A model generated the notes under the pieces. That model was given only the letters and a program-made list of their open reading frames with translations, searched no databases and was not told the origin of the DNA. Positions 8,599-17,211 of a stretch of DNA of 64,000 bases are shown piece by piece. Source of the DNA: Bin87 sp963666415. GTDB taxonomy: Bacteria; Chloroflexota; Dehalococcoidia; Lucifugimonadales; UBA3495. The position numbers and the translations under genes are program-made. The stretch's first letter is position 1. Each line of letters begins with the position of its first letter. The stretch covers positions 3,224,001 through 3,288,000 of the forward strand of contig CAXXPD010000003.1 of assembly GCA_963666415.2 (NCBI GenBank), written 5' to 3'.

Positions 8599-9519
8599 CT
8601 ACCGCAGCTCTCTGGGCAGGGTGAAGGTGATGTCCTCGTCGGCGCCGGTGATCAGGGCAACGCTCTCCGGCTGAAGGGCGTCGATCACCGCTTCCACCAG
8701 CACTTCCGGCGTGGAAGCGCCGGAGGTGATGCCGACCCGATTCTTGCCGGTTAGCCAGTGCGGTTCGATTTCGTCGGGGCCGTTGATCAGATAGGCTGGC
8801 ACGCCGTTGGCCTCGGCGACTTCGCGCAGGCGGTTGCAGTTTGACGAGTTTTGCGCCCCGATGACCAGCACCACGTCCACATCGCCGGCCATCTGCGTTA
8901 CCGCATCCTGGCGGTTGGTGGTGGCATAGCAAATGTCGTTGCGCACCACCGACGCCGGGAACCGGGTCTGGATGGCCGAGATGGCGTTGGCGGTGTCGCC
9001 AACGGATAGAGTGGTCTGCGTAATGACGGCCACTTCGGAGTCTGCCGACCAGCCGATGTCGACGTCGGCCACCTCGTCGGGCAGCGGCGAGGCATCGTCT
9101 ACCAGGGTCATGGGAACCTGTCCCATCGTGCCGCGCACCTCCTGGTGTCCCCGGTGGCCGACCAGCAGCACGCGTTTGCCCTCCCGGTGATACTTCTTGG
9201 CCTCGTTGTGTACCCGAGTTACCAGCGGGCACACGGCGTCGATCACTCGCAGGTTGCGGAGTTCGGCCCGCTCGAAGTCTTCCGGCGGAGAGCCGTGGGC
9301 GGAGAACACCACCAATGCTCCCTCGGGCACTTCGTCGACCTCTTCTACGGTGATGGCGCCCTTGCGTTCCAGCTCGGCGACAACATAGGGGTTGTGCACA
9401 ATCTGATGCTTCACGTACACCGGGGGGCCGAAGCGCTCCAGGCACAACTCGACCACCTCGATGGCGCGCACCACGCCGGCGCAGAAGCCACGGGGGGAAC
9501 TCAGTACGACTTCAACCAT
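8599..9519 (-). CDS. ispH: 4-hydroxy-3-methylbut-2-enyl diphosphate reductase
   Basis: 306 aa from the ATG at 9519; the frame extends upstream to 9624 but that part lies in a repeat. It is the last enzyme of the MEP isoprenoid pathway, reducing HMBPP to IPP and DMAPP with a 4Fe-4S cluster. The three cluster cysteines are visible in SSPRGFCAGV (about residue 12), VIDAVCPLV (about 98) and NSSNCNRL (about 200). The active-site glutamate region CYATTNRQ and the substrate-binding HxxH-type segments GHRGHQEV and FSAHG are also present. Cytosolic; it stands alone between repeat clusters. Confidence 0.93.
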   Translation of the reverse strand: MVEVVLSSPRGFCAGVVRAIEVVELCLERFGPPVYVKHQIVHNPYVVAELERKGAITVEEVDEVPEGALVVFSAHGSPPEDFERAELRNLRVIDAVCPLVTRVHNEAKKYHREGKRVLLVGHRGHQEVRGTMGQVPMTLVDDASPLPDEVADVDIGWSADSEVAVITQTTLSVGDTANAISAIQTRFPASVVRNDICYATTNRQDAVTQMAGDVDVVLVIGAQNSSNCNRLREVAEANGVPAYLINGPDEIEPHWLTGKNRVGITSGASTPEVLVEAVIDALQPESVALITGADEDITFTLPRELR

Positions 9520-9544
9520 GTCTGCCTCGATTTGCTCCGATCGG

Positions 9545-9760
9545 GATTCCCCTCTCCCTTGATGGGAGAGGGTGAAATTCCCGCACCAACCATTATAGGG
9601 GAAGTTGGCCGCGGACAGCACCACCCACTGAGGTAGGGTGAAGGGTCGAGGGTTTGCAATTAGGAGCTCACCCTCACCCTAACCCTCTCCCATCAAGGGA
9701 GAGGGGACATATCCTCTCACTCCCCAGCCCTCTCGCATTGACGGGGAGGGTGTGCGGGGC
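9545..9760. repeat. CTCTCCC/GGGAGAG hairpin repeats
   Basis: Three copies are readable: CTCTCCCTTGATGGGAGAG at 9552, CCTAACCCTCTCCCATCAAGG with GGAGAGG at 9678, and a degenerate CTCTCGCATTGACGGGGAG at 9730. They occupy most of the 415 bp between ispH and the metallohydrolase pseudogene. The AT-rich stretch 9785-9900 shows no recognised feature. Confidence 0.6.
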
Positions 9761-9934
9761 TAGAAATCTGGCCGGAAACCTCGATTCTCCCCAAGCCGTT
9801 ATTTTCTTGGCGTCGATTACCGATGTAATAATGGGATCTTGAAACGTATTGCATACACTATCACGCCGTATACGACTGTAATACGTCTGCTTGGCGTAGT
9901 GCAAAACCCGGCCAATGGCTTTCCGGCCAGACCT

Positions 9935-10241
9935 CTAGGCGGTGTCCGGTTCCCAGCCCCAGGGGCGTGGACCCCAGCCGGCTTCGTGGACCTGGCCGCG
10001 CTTGACCGACAGGACGGGCACGACGGCGCGCTCCGACGGACGGCCGTTGCCAAGTACGTCGTAGACGACCCAGCTGCCGTCGACGATGTCGAGCACGGAC
10101 ACGTCGGCCTGCTTGCCCACCGCCAGGCTGCCCAGGCGGGCGTCCTCGCCGATGGCGCGGGCCGGGTTGATGGTGCACATCTCAACCACCCGGGAGAGGG
10201 TGAACCCCATCGCCAGGAAGCGGGTCATCATCTCGGTCATG
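9935..10241 (-). pseudogene. Metallohydrolase pseudogene, C-terminal fragment
   Basis: The C-terminal third of an amidohydrolase/deacetylase-family metallohydrolase. TINPARAIGEDARLGSLAVGKQADVSVLDI is the standard end of the composite barrel. It is cut at its upstream side by the IS66 element at 10242. The 8-bp duplication CGGTCATG at 10234-10241 and 11692-11699 shows it was continuous with the fragment at 11692-12578; removing the element and one duplication rejoins HSMT to EMMTRFLAMG in frame. Confidence 0.85.
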
Positions 10242-11691
10242 GTAACAGTTCAGACTTGGTGAGGTGAATTGGCCGAAGGCGGGCTGCCAGACGCTGGCAC
10301 GGGTGGCGGCGGTTATGTCATATACAGGGAGTGGATACCGAAATTGACCTGACCACCGCCACCCGCGATGTCCTCATCGCCATCATCGCCCAACTGCAGG
10401 CCACCGTTCTGGAACAGCAGCGGGTGATTGAGCGGTTGCAGCGGCGGATTGCCGAACTGGAAGGCCAGGCGAAACCGGGCGGCCCGCTCCGAATGCCCGG
10501 CCTCAAGGCGAAATCGGGCCAGAAGCCCCCAGCGCAGCAGCCCAGAAAGCAGCGACGCCACGGCTTCGCCCGCCCGCGCATGACACCGACCCATCGGGTG
10601 GAGCACGTGATGGAGAACTGTCCCGATTGCGGCGCCCACCTGTCCGGCGGCTGGATCCAGCGCACTCGGGAAGTCATCGAGCTGCCGGTGGTTCCGGTGC
10701 AAGTCACCGAGCACGTCTACATTGCTCGGACTTGCCCGGCCTGCCGACGGCGCTGCACACCTCCGGCGGAACTGGACAGCGTGGTCCTGGGCCAGCAGCG
10801 TCTCGGCGTCAACCTGCTCAGCCTGATCGCCACGCTGCGGGAAGAGGGGCGGCTGCCCATCCGCAGCGTCCAGTGGTATCTGGACACCGTGCACCAGTTG
10901 CGCCTCAGCGTGGGGGCCATCGTGAGCGCCATCCATCGCACGGCGCAGCGGGCCCAACCGGCAGTGGCCGCGATCCTGGACCGCATCCGCGCCAGCCCAG
11001 TGGTCCACGCCGACGAAACCGGCTGGCGTCAGAGCGGGGCCAACGGCTACGTGTGGACTTTCAGCACCCCCACCGAGCGCTACTTCCTGCGGCGGGGTCG
11101 GGGCAAGGCGGTGGTGGACGAGGCGCTGAGCGATGCTTTCTCCGGAGTGCTGGTCAGCGATTTCTACGCCGCCTACCACCATTACGATGGCCCCAAGCAG
11201 CGGTGCTGGGCCCACCTGCTGCGGGACATCCACGACCAGCGCACCCGCTACCCTAAAGACGCCGCACTGGCCCGATGGGCCGCGGCAGTCCACCAGCTCT
11301 ATGTCGCAGCCAAAGCCTGCAACCATCACGAGCCATGGCAAAGGCGTGTTGCCCAACTGGCCTGGGAGCGGAAGCTGCTGGCCATCTGCCGCCCTTTCCT
11401 GTCTGACCCGTCGGTTGTCCAGGGCAAGCTGTGCCGGCGCATCGAGCGCTTCATCAAGGAACTCTTCGTCTTCGTGGCCGAACCGGACGTGCCGTCGGAC
11501 AACAACCCGGCCGAACGCAGCCTGCGCCACCTGGTCATCAGTCGCAAGATCAGCGGCGGCACCCGCTCGGAGCAGGGCACCGAGAGCAAGATGACGCTGG
11601 CATCCCTCTTCGGCACCTGGCGCGCCCAGGGTCTAAATCCTCTCGCCGCCTGCCGTCAACTGCTCATTTCCCCGCAACTCTGAACTGTTAC
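10242..11691 (+). mobile_element. IS66-family insertion sequence, copy 1 (1450 bp)
   Basis: Ends are GTAACAGTTCAGA and TCTGAACTGTTAC, perfect 13-bp inverted repeats, flanked by the 8-bp duplication CGGTCATG that is typical of IS66. It carries only one gene (TnpC-type transposase), with no tnpA or tnpB, like the ISBst12 branch. A second, nearly identical copy of the same length lies at 45706-47155 in the same orientation. It interrupts a metallohydrolase gene. Confidence 0.95.
10331..11683 (+). CDS. IS66-family transposase
   Basis: 450 aa with a GTG start 89 bp inside the element. An N-terminal leucine-zipper-like coil (IAIIAQLQATVLEQQRVIERL) is followed by a zinc-finger-like C-P-D-C-G ... 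C-P-A-C-R-R-R-C block at about residues 95-140. The DDE core includes VVHADETGWRQ, VSDFYAAY and, near the end, DNNPAERSLRHLVISRKISGG, the IS66 signature with the catalytic glutamate. The frame is intact, so this copy is probably active or recently so. Confidence 0.93.
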   Translation: MDTEIDLTTATRDVLIAIIAQLQATVLEQQRVIERLQRRIAELEGQAKPGGPLRMPGLKAKSGQKPPAQQPRKQRRHGFARPRMTPTHRVEHVMENCPDCGAHLSGGWIQRTREVIELPVVPVQVTEHVYIARTCPACRRRCTPPAELDSVVLGQQRLGVNLLSLIATLREEGRLPIRSVQWYLDTVHQLRLSVGAIVSAIHRTAQRAQPAVAAILDRIRASPVVHADETGWRQSGANGYVWTFSTPTERYFLRRGRGKAVVDEALSDAFSGVLVSDFYAAYHHYDGPKQRCWAHLLRDIHDQRTRYPKDAALARWAAAVHQLYVAAKACNHHEPWQRRVAQLAWERKLLAICRPFLSDPSVVQGKLCRRIERFIKELFVFVAEPDVPSDNNPAERSLRHLVISRKISGGTRSEQGTESKMTLASLFGTWRAQGLNPLAACRQLLISPQL

Positions 11692-12578
11692 CGGTCATGC
11701 TGTGGACGGTGCGGATGCGGCCCGGCACGGTGAGGTCGGTACTGATGCAGTGAGGCTCCACGCCCTGGTCGAGAACCCGCTCGCCGATATCGAAGCTGAA
11801 GTTGGCGCGACCGTGGGCGGTGTCCAGCCAGACGCCCCGCTCGTGGGCTTCACGGGCTTCGGGCACCAGGTTGCCGTCGCTGTCCAGCACTCCGCCCGGG
11901 TTGGCGGTAAAGAAGTGCGTTACGATGTCTCCCGGCTCCATGATGGGCAGCAGTTCGCGAATGACCTCAGCCGGGTAGCGCTTCTCGGTGTCGCCGATGT
12001 GCACCATCAGGGGAACGCCGGCTTCTTTGGCGGCGCGCTTGGCGAGACGGGGCATCTCCATGCCCATAATCTCCAGGGCCGGCGAAACCATGCGCGCCTT
12101 GATGCCGCGGGATGGTGCCGTTGCTTTCCTTGATGACCTGTATGGTGCGTTCCAGGTCGATACTGCTGGGCGCGAAAATGTCGGGGGTGGTGGCGAGGCC
12201 GGTGCGGCAGATGTGCAGGAACGGGATAATCTCGGTGGCGTTGCCGGGGATGATGTGCGCCGGGAATCCCCCGTAGGTGTCGCAGCCGCTGCTGCCGGCA
12301 TCCACCATGGTGGTTACGCCGGCGCGCACACCGCCCACGTCGGCATTTACGCCGTTGCCGTTGACGCCTTCGTACACATGGGTGTGCAGGTCGATGAGGC
12401 CGGCGGTAACGTATTTGCCCTTGACCTCAACGACGCGGGCCGCTTCGTCGGCGGATATGTCGGCGGCGACGGCGGCGACGGCGGCGATTTTGCCGTCTTC
12501 GATTGCGACGTCGTAGGCTCCGTTCAGGTTCTGGGTTGGGTCGACAACTGTGCCTCCCTTGATGATCAGGTCATACAT
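11692..12578 (-). pseudogene. Metallohydrolase (amidohydrolase/deacetylase family) pseudogene, N-terminal part with frameshift
   Basis: It starts at the ATG at 12578 with GGAGGG 9 bp upstream. Residues 1-70 read MYDLIIKGGTVVDPTQNLNG...GLIDLHTHVYEG, giving the HxH zinc motif of the amidohydrolase superfamily. VTTMVDAGSSG and PFLHICRTGL are typical of the dihydroorotase-like EF_0837/deacetylase group. Near 12110 one surplus C shifts the frame: ESNGTI continues as PRHQG instead of RGIKARMV. The proper frame then runs on (PLMVHIGDTEKRYPAEV) to the IS66 insertion at 11691. Two independent lesions make this a clear pseudogene; the substrate is unknown. Confidence 0.88.
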
Positions 12579-12756
12579 TGCTGGGTTCCCTCCGATGGTG
12601 TTGGGAGTTATGGCTTATTCGGGGATGGGCAGTATGCACGGGATGGGTTGCCGCGCTCTCGCGACTGGAGACCAGCGCGCCAAGTGTCGTTGCGGGCCCA
12701 GCGTGGCAATCCTGCAGTCGGGCGGAAGAGGGTCGTGGTGTGGGTTATATTCCAAT

Positions 12757-13704
12757 TTACTGGAACAGTTCACCGACGGAGCGGCCTTCGTGGATGCGGC
12801 GGATGGCTTCGCCGAGCAGGGGCGCCACCGACAGCACGGTGAGGTTGCCAACCTTTTGTTCAGCGGTGAGCGGCACTGAGTCGGTTACCACGACTTCGGA
12901 GTAGGCGCTGTCCGCCAGGAGGCTGGGCGCGTGCTCGGAAAACACCGGATGCGTCGCGCAGCAGTACACCTCGGTTACGCCGGCGTCCAGCAGGGCGTTG
13001 GCGGCGTTGACGATGGTGCCGCCGGTGAGGATCTCATCGTCAAAGGTGAGCGCCCGTTTGCCGCGTACGTCGCCGATGACGTTCAGCGTTTCCGAACGGT
13101 CGTCGTTGCCGGTGCGTCGCTTTTCGATGACGGCCACCGGGACGCCCAACCGTCCGGCCATATCCCGCGCCCGCTTGCTGATGCCGAAATCGACGGCCAC
13201 CAGGGTCAGATCGTCCAGCCCCTTTTCGATGAAGTAGTTGGACAGGATAGGCTCGGCGGTGAGTTCGTCCACCGGGATGTTGAAAAATCCCTGAATCTGT
13301 CCGGCGTGCAAGTCCAGCGTGAGCACACGGTCGGCGCCGGCGGTGCTGATCAGGTCGGCCACCAGTCTTGCGGTGATGGGAACCCGGGGCTGGTCTTTCT
13401 TGTCGGTGCGACCGTAGCCGTAGTAGGACACCACCGCGGTGATGCGACCCGCCGATGCCCGACGACAGGCGTCGATCATTATCAGAAGTTCCATCAGGTT
13501 GTCGTTGGTGGGCGCCACCGTTGGCTGAATGATAAACACGTCGCGCTCGCGGATGTTCTCTCCGATACGGACGAACGTGTTGTCGTTGGCAAACTTGAAT
13601 GCCTCGCTCTGACCCAGGGGGATTCCGAGATAGTGGCAAACATCCTGCGCCAGTTGGGGATGGGCATTGCCGGAAAACACCTTTAGTTCGTTCAGCATGG
13701 ACAT
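12757..13704 (-). CDS. prs: Ribose-phosphate pyrophosphokinase (PRPP synthetase)
   Basis: 315 aa from the ATG at 13704 with AAGGTG 4 bp upstream; a second ATG lies two codons later. It transfers pyrophosphate from ATP to ribose-5-phosphate, feeding nucleotide, histidine and tryptophan synthesis. Family marks are LKVFSGNAHPQLAQDV, the RIGENIRERDVFIIQP loop, YYGYGRTDKKDQPR (ATP site), and TLDLHAGQIQGFFNIPVDEL. The usual VSPDAGGVxRAR is replaced by VAVDFGISKRARD, and the PRPP loop reads FDDEILTGGT rather than DDxIDTxGT. The fold is clear, but these key loops are divergent. The upstream metallohydrolase pseudogene is unrelated. Confidence 0.85.
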   Translation of the reverse strand: MSMLNELKVFSGNAHPQLAQDVCHYLGIPLGQSEAFKFANDNTFVRIGENIRERDVFIIQPTVAPTNDNLMELLIMIDACRRASAGRITAVVSYYGYGRTDKKDQPRVPITARLVADLISTAGADRVLTLDLHAGQIQGFFNIPVDELTAEPILSNYFIEKGLDDLTLVAVDFGISKRARDMAGRLGVPVAVIEKRRTGNDDRSETLNVIGDVRGKRALTFDDEILTGGTIVNAANALLDAGVTEVYCCATHPVFSEHAPSLLADSAYSEVVVTDSVPLTAEQKVGNLTVLSVAPLLGEAIRRIHEGRSVGELFQ

Positions 13705-13857
13705 AAGCACCTTCAGCAGCGGATGGGACAACCGTGGGCGGCCGGCGATTGCACAGACGACGGCCGAAGTGAAGTGTCGGTCGGGTAATGGTAAATGCGC
13801 AAGCAAAGGTAGTCAACGCCGGAGAGCCCTGCGCGTAGCCGGTTTAGTCTGGCATTC

Positions 13858-13995
13858 CGAGCGTCCTTCGACGGGCTCGGGACGATCCTTCGACAGGCTC
13901 AGGACGAACGCAACTGTTGGCAAGGCGCGGGAGGGCTGCTCCACCGACGCGCTCAGGACGATCCTTCGACGGGCTCAGGATGAACGGGAAGCGTT
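13858..13995. repeat. Cluster of CCTTCGACAGGCTCAGGA mini-repeats
   Basis: Three or four copies of a 20-26 bp motif lie close together (13864 CCTTCGACGGGCTCGGGACG; 13887 CCTTCGACAGGCTCAGGACG; 13963 CCTTCGACGGGCTCAGGATG), each followed by AACG or similar. The same motif occurs at 32756, 52604, 59764, 59849 and inside both IS630 copies. The rest of 13807-14140 contains only a degenerate long-repeat half (GAGATTGCCGCGTCGCTGCG, about 14018-14040). Confidence 0.7.
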
Positions 13996-14146
13996 GGCGG
14001 GAGGGCCGTGCGGTGGAGATTGCCGCGTCGCTGCGCCTCCTCGCAAGGACGGGGCGCCAGGGTGGATAGTCCTGTTTACGAGGGAGTGGGGGAGCGCATC
14101 AGCTCAATAACGGGCGCACATCGTGCGGGAAACCGGGTTGGCGTAC

Positions 14147-14155
14147 TGCTAGAAT
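14147..14155 (+). promoter_or_regulatory. Extended -10 promoter element of lepB (TGCTAGAAT)
   Basis: TGCTAGAAT, a strong extended -10, lies 77 bp before the lepB ATG. The same string precedes the gene at 27266. Confidence 0.55.
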
Positions 14156-14232
14156 ATCCTTGCAGGGGTGCAGAAGCAGCGAAGCCGTAAGCCGGAAATT
14201 ATGAACGCCCGAGATTACCAACGTCCGCGACT

Positions 14233-14814
14233 ATGAACGACCGTAGCTGGCTTCGCGAACTCGTCGAGGTTACCATCATTGGGTTGCTGGTTTTTACCGC
14301 GATCCAGGTGGCGCTGGTGAACTTTCGCGTCGAGGGATCCAGTATGCGACCCACCCTGCTGCCGGGGCACTACCTGATGGTGGGCAAGCTGCTGTACTTC
14401 CGGCTGGATACCGACCGGTTGGGTAAAATCATCCCGTTTTGGCAACCCGGCGATCCACAGCTGGTTTACCTGGTGCGCCCGCCGGCCCGCGGCGACGTTA
14501 TCGTCTTTGACTATCCACGGGACACGGAGCAGCAATTCGTGAAACGGATAGTCGGTGAACCGGGCGACGTAGTGTCGATTCAGGACGGAGAAGTCAGCAT
14601 CGACGGCGTGCCGCTGGATGAACCGTATCTGCAGGTGCTGGGCAGGAGCGATATGCACTCGGTTCGGCTGGAGGATGACGAGTATTTCGTCCTGGGCGAC
14701 AACCGCACCGGCAGCCAGGATTCCCGGCACTGGGGCACGCTGGCGGCCAACCACATCATCGGGAAGGTGTGGGCGGTTTACTGGCCCCGATCGGCCTGGG
14801 GGTTTCCGGACTAG
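14233..14814 (+). CDS. lepB: Signal peptidase I
   Basis: 193 aa. One N-terminal membrane helix (VEVTIIGLLVFTAIQVALV, residues 11-29) anchors a catalytic domain on the outer face, where it cleaves signal peptides from Sec/Tat substrates. The Ser-Lys dyad is S37 in EGSSMRPTL and K104 in QQFVKRIVGEPGD; the box E motif GDNRTGSQDSRHWG follows. The stop codon TAG is part of a CTAG at 14811-14814, into which IS630 copy 1 has inserted. Duplication of the central TA leaves the stop intact, so the protein is not altered, though its 3' untranslated region is replaced by IS sequence. Confidence 0.93.
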   Translation: MNDRSWLRELVEVTIIGLLVFTAIQVALVNFRVEGSSMRPTLLPGHYLMVGKLLYFRLDTDRLGKIIPFWQPGDPQLVYLVRPPARGDVIVFDYPRDTEQQFVKRIVGEPGDVVSIQDGEVSIDGVPLDEPYLQVLGRSDMHSVRLEDDEYFVLGDNRTGSQDSRHWGTLAANHIIGKVWAVYWPRSAWGFPD

Positions 14815-16059
14815 TACTCAATCAATGTTGGAATTGAAGGGATAGAGGCGATGCAATTTGGTTCTGGCGTCCTGGGTGTTGAACCGCCAGTTGATGGTGG
14901 CCTTGGAGGCGTTGCGCTGGGCCTCATAGGCGTTGATGGCTCGCTGCAGGGCAGTCTCGTCGGGATTACGCCCCTGGAGACAGGCCCGGGTCAACACGCT
15001 GAACTCGATCTCCGCCATCCCTTCGGCAAGCTCAGGACAGGATTCAGCCAACTGGCGTGCTTGGGCGTGTGGTGGAATTCCAGCCGCCTGACGATGCGCC
15101 GAGCTTCGGCGGCGGGGAAGGTCTCGTAGAGGGAGGCCATACGATGGGTATTCAGATTGTCCAGCACTACTCGGACCACCGGAGCATCTGGGTAGGCCTC
15201 ATCCACCAGCCACCGCATCTGGTGGGCAAAGTCTTCCATGGTGCGTCGCTCGGTGATCGCCATGTGTCGCCAGCCGGCCAGGGGTTCGCAGGTCAGGAAG
15301 ATGTTGCGCGTACCGGCGCGGCGATACTCGTAATCCTGACGCCGCGGTTGTCCCGGCTGCACCGGAATGGGCGGTCTGGTGTCGGCCAGCAACTGAGTGG
15401 AAGTCTCATCAAAGCAGACCACCGGCCGGTCTGGGTCGTAGGGCTCAGCATACAAGTCCAGCACGTCCTCCATCGCCGCCACGAATTCACCCCCTACCTT
15501 GGGGATACACCACTGCTGCTTCCGCCACGGCTGGAGGACGTTTTTTTGAGCCTCAACCGCACCGTCTCATGGGACAGGGACTCCACCAACCCCAACTCCA
15601 CCACTCGGTCGGCCAAAAGATGCAGGGTCCAGTAGGCGTGGCCATCGGGCGCTGGGCTGCACGCCAGGGCGATCAGGTGGGCCTCCCCCTTGTCATCAAG
15701 CTTCCGGTATCGGTTGGCCTGGACCCGGTCCTGCAACACGCCATCTAAACCTTCCTCAGCGTACCGCCGTTTGGCGCGGTACACCGTACCCTTGGAGATG
15801 TCCAAAGCGGCCGCCACCTGTGGTGCGTTCCATCCCTCATCTACTTTCAGCAGGGTGCGCGCTCGGGCGATGATACGCGCCGAACTTTTGCCGCTGCGAA
15901 TCAGCTGGCTCAGTCGCTCGCGTTCCTCCGGCGTCAACTGTACCGCGTATTGTTCCAAGGCCATGTTTACTACACCTCCACACCACTCTATTTTGCAGTC
16001 AGCGTAGCACTTGGAAGCCTTTCACTAAAACTACCTACAATGCTGATTTGAACCAGTAC
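14814..16059 (-). mobile_element. IS630-family insertion sequence, copy 1 (about 1246 bp)
   Basis: Ends GTACTCAATC... and ...AACCAGTAC are flanked by duplicated TA within CTAG (14811-14814 and 16059-16062), the classic IS630 target and duplication. It carries one transposase gene on the minus strand in two frames. A diverged relative lies at 60692-61936. The insertion is exactly at the lepB stop codon. Confidence 0.9.
14818..15964 (-). pseudogene. IS630 transposase in two frames, with a 23-bp internal insertion
   Basis: The first frame (15964-15494) holds the helix-turn-helix region: LTPEERERLSQLIRSGKSSAR and ALDISKGTVYRAKRRYAEEG. At 15541-15547 an A7 run (on the coding strand) allows a -1 shift that turns RLKKTSS into KKNVLQPWRKQQW, the normal IS630 continuation. 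The second frame carries the DDE parts FDETSTQLLAD and VVLDNLNTHR. After HASWLN a 23-bp mini-repeat copy (15019-15041) shifts the frame again before MAEIEFSVLTR and the C-terminal end. The A7 shift may be programmed; the 23-bp insert should be inactivating unless bypassed. Confidence 0.8.
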
Positions 16060-16074
16060 TAGTGCGGGTCGGAG

Positions 16075-16140
16075 GGTGGTTTTTCACCCTGACTCCGACC
16101 CTCTCGCACCCCGACCCTCGCGCATCGAGGGAGAGGGGGC
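16075..16140. repeat. CTCTCCC-type hairpin repeats
   Basis: Degenerate members of the dispersed hairpin family (TCCGACCCTCTCGCACCCCG; CCCTCGCGCATCGAGGGAGAG) lie between IS630 and the Rieske gene. The second can fold into a stem and may end Rieske transcription. Confidence 0.5.
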
Positions 16141-16149
16141 TTGAGGGGG

Positions 16150-16476
16150 CTATTCGCGTTCGATTACCGGGCCGACGAGAACGTCGTCTCCGTCAACGCG
16201 GATGGCGAATTTGCGCAGCGCTTCGGTGGCCGGAGGCGTAACCGGCCGGCCGCTGGCGATGTCGAATACCGCGCCGTGCAACGGGCACACAATCTCCCCT
16301 TCTTCCAGGTCGCCTTCCGACAGGCTGGCGTAGGCATGGGTGCAGATGTCGTCGCAGGCGTGTAGCTCCCCTTCCAGGTTGACCAACAGGATTTCTTCTG
16401 GTCCCACTTTCACCGTCAGCATATCGCCGGGCGGGATGTCGCTCAGGGAGGCAACTTTGACAAATTCGTCGGCCAT
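16150..16476 (-). CDS. Rieske 2Fe-2S ferredoxin-type protein
   Basis: 108 aa, start at 16476 with AAGGAG 9 bp upstream. The Rieske cluster ligands are complete: C-T-H in HACDDICTHAYASL and C-P-L-H-G in GEIVCPLHGAVFD. There is no membrane anchor, as in small Rieske ferredoxins that feed electrons to aromatic-ring dioxygenases or act as the NirD-like subunit of nitrite reductase. No oxygenase or reductase partner is adjacent, so the role cannot be assigned. Confidence 0.85.
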   Translation of the reverse strand: MADEFVKVASLSDIPPGDMLTVKVGPEEILLVNLEGELHACDDICTHAYASLSEGDLEEGEIVCPLHGAVFDIASGRPVTPPATEALRKFAIRVDGDDVLVGPVIERE

Positions 16477-16560
16477 TTGGGACGCTCCTTAACCTTGACT
16501 ACGCGCGGTGTCGCCGCGCCGATATCAGCATCAGCCCGCGCGAATATCCGTCGGCAGTGT

Positions 16561-16566
16561 ATTATA
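16561..16566 (-). promoter_or_regulatory. -10 element of the Rieske gene (TATAAT)
   Basis: On the minus strand TATAAT lies 85 bp before the Rieske ATG, in CATATAATACACTGCC. A -35 box is not obvious. Confidence 0.4.
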
Positions 16567-16654
16567 TGACAAACGTCGCGAAAACGGGCGGCTCTGGTTG
16601 CAGATGTGTCGCCCTGTGTTACGCGTACCCGCTTTAGTCGGCCATTGATAGGAG

Positions 16655-16850
16655 CACGGCAATCTGTCATTGCGAGGAGCACCCGGTCATCCCGAGCTAG
16701 TCGAGGGACGCGGCAATCCAGTCGCCGTAGCAAAGGCGGTTCGCCGACGTGTGTTCAATCTCATCGAGATTGCCACGTCGCTACGCTCCTCGCAGTTACA
16801 GATTATGGTGGGTACGCATGTGACAAAGTGGGTACGATGAGGTCGCCCCG
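16655..16850. repeat. Long dispersed element
   Basis: It starts AATCTGTCATTGCGAGGAGC, continues with CATCCCGAGCTAGTCGAGGG, AGTCGCCGTAGCAAAGGCGG and ATCGAGATTGCCACGTCGCT, and ends CTCCTCGCAGTTACAGATTA then GTGGGTACGCATG. It lies between the divergent Rieske and rpsO genes. Confidence 0.7.
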
Positions 16851-16944
16851 TTGGTTGCCTATTCCGGGCGCACGTGTTAACCTGTTTGGCGAAAGAACCA
16901 AACATCGCAAACCGAAGTTGTAAGAGAAAGGTACGTATCAGGTA

Positions 16945-17211
16945 ATGTTGGACGCGGACGTCAAGCAAAGAATCATCACGGAATATCGCACCCACGACAC
17001 GGACACCGGTTCCACTGAGCTACAGGTAGCCATGCTTGCCGAGCGTATTCGGCAGGTTACAAACCACCTTCGCACGCATCGCAAGGACGTTCATTCGCGG
17101 CGTGGGCTGGTTACGATGGTGTCCAAGCGGCGGCGGCTGCTCAACTTCCTGAGCAACGAGGACGTGGGACGCTACCAGAGACTGATCGGCCGCCTGGGCC
17201 TGCGCCGGTAA
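16945..17211 (+). CDS. rpsO: 30S ribosomal protein S15
   Basis: 88 aa, the standard size. The conserved helices are present: II.EYRTHDTDTGSTELQVAMLAERI (residues 10-35), NHLRTHRKDVHSRRGLVTMVSKRRRLLNFL (residues 40-70) and YQRLIGRLGLRR at the end. S15 binds the central domain of 16S rRNA early in small-subunit assembly. A purine-rich GAGAAAGG lies 14 bp upstream. The gene precedes pnp, the conserved rpsO-pnp order. Confidence 0.96.
   Translation: MLDADVKQRIITEYRTHDTDTGSTELQVAMLAERIRQVTNHLRTHRKDVHSRRGLVTMVSKRRRLLNFLSNEDVGRYQRLIGRLGLRR

Noticed and set aside
10313..11530. 405-aa minus-strand frame opposite IS66, repeated at 45777-46994
   Set aside because: It is the antisense shadow of the IS66 transposase in both copies; histidine/glycine-rich composition and no recognisable domain.
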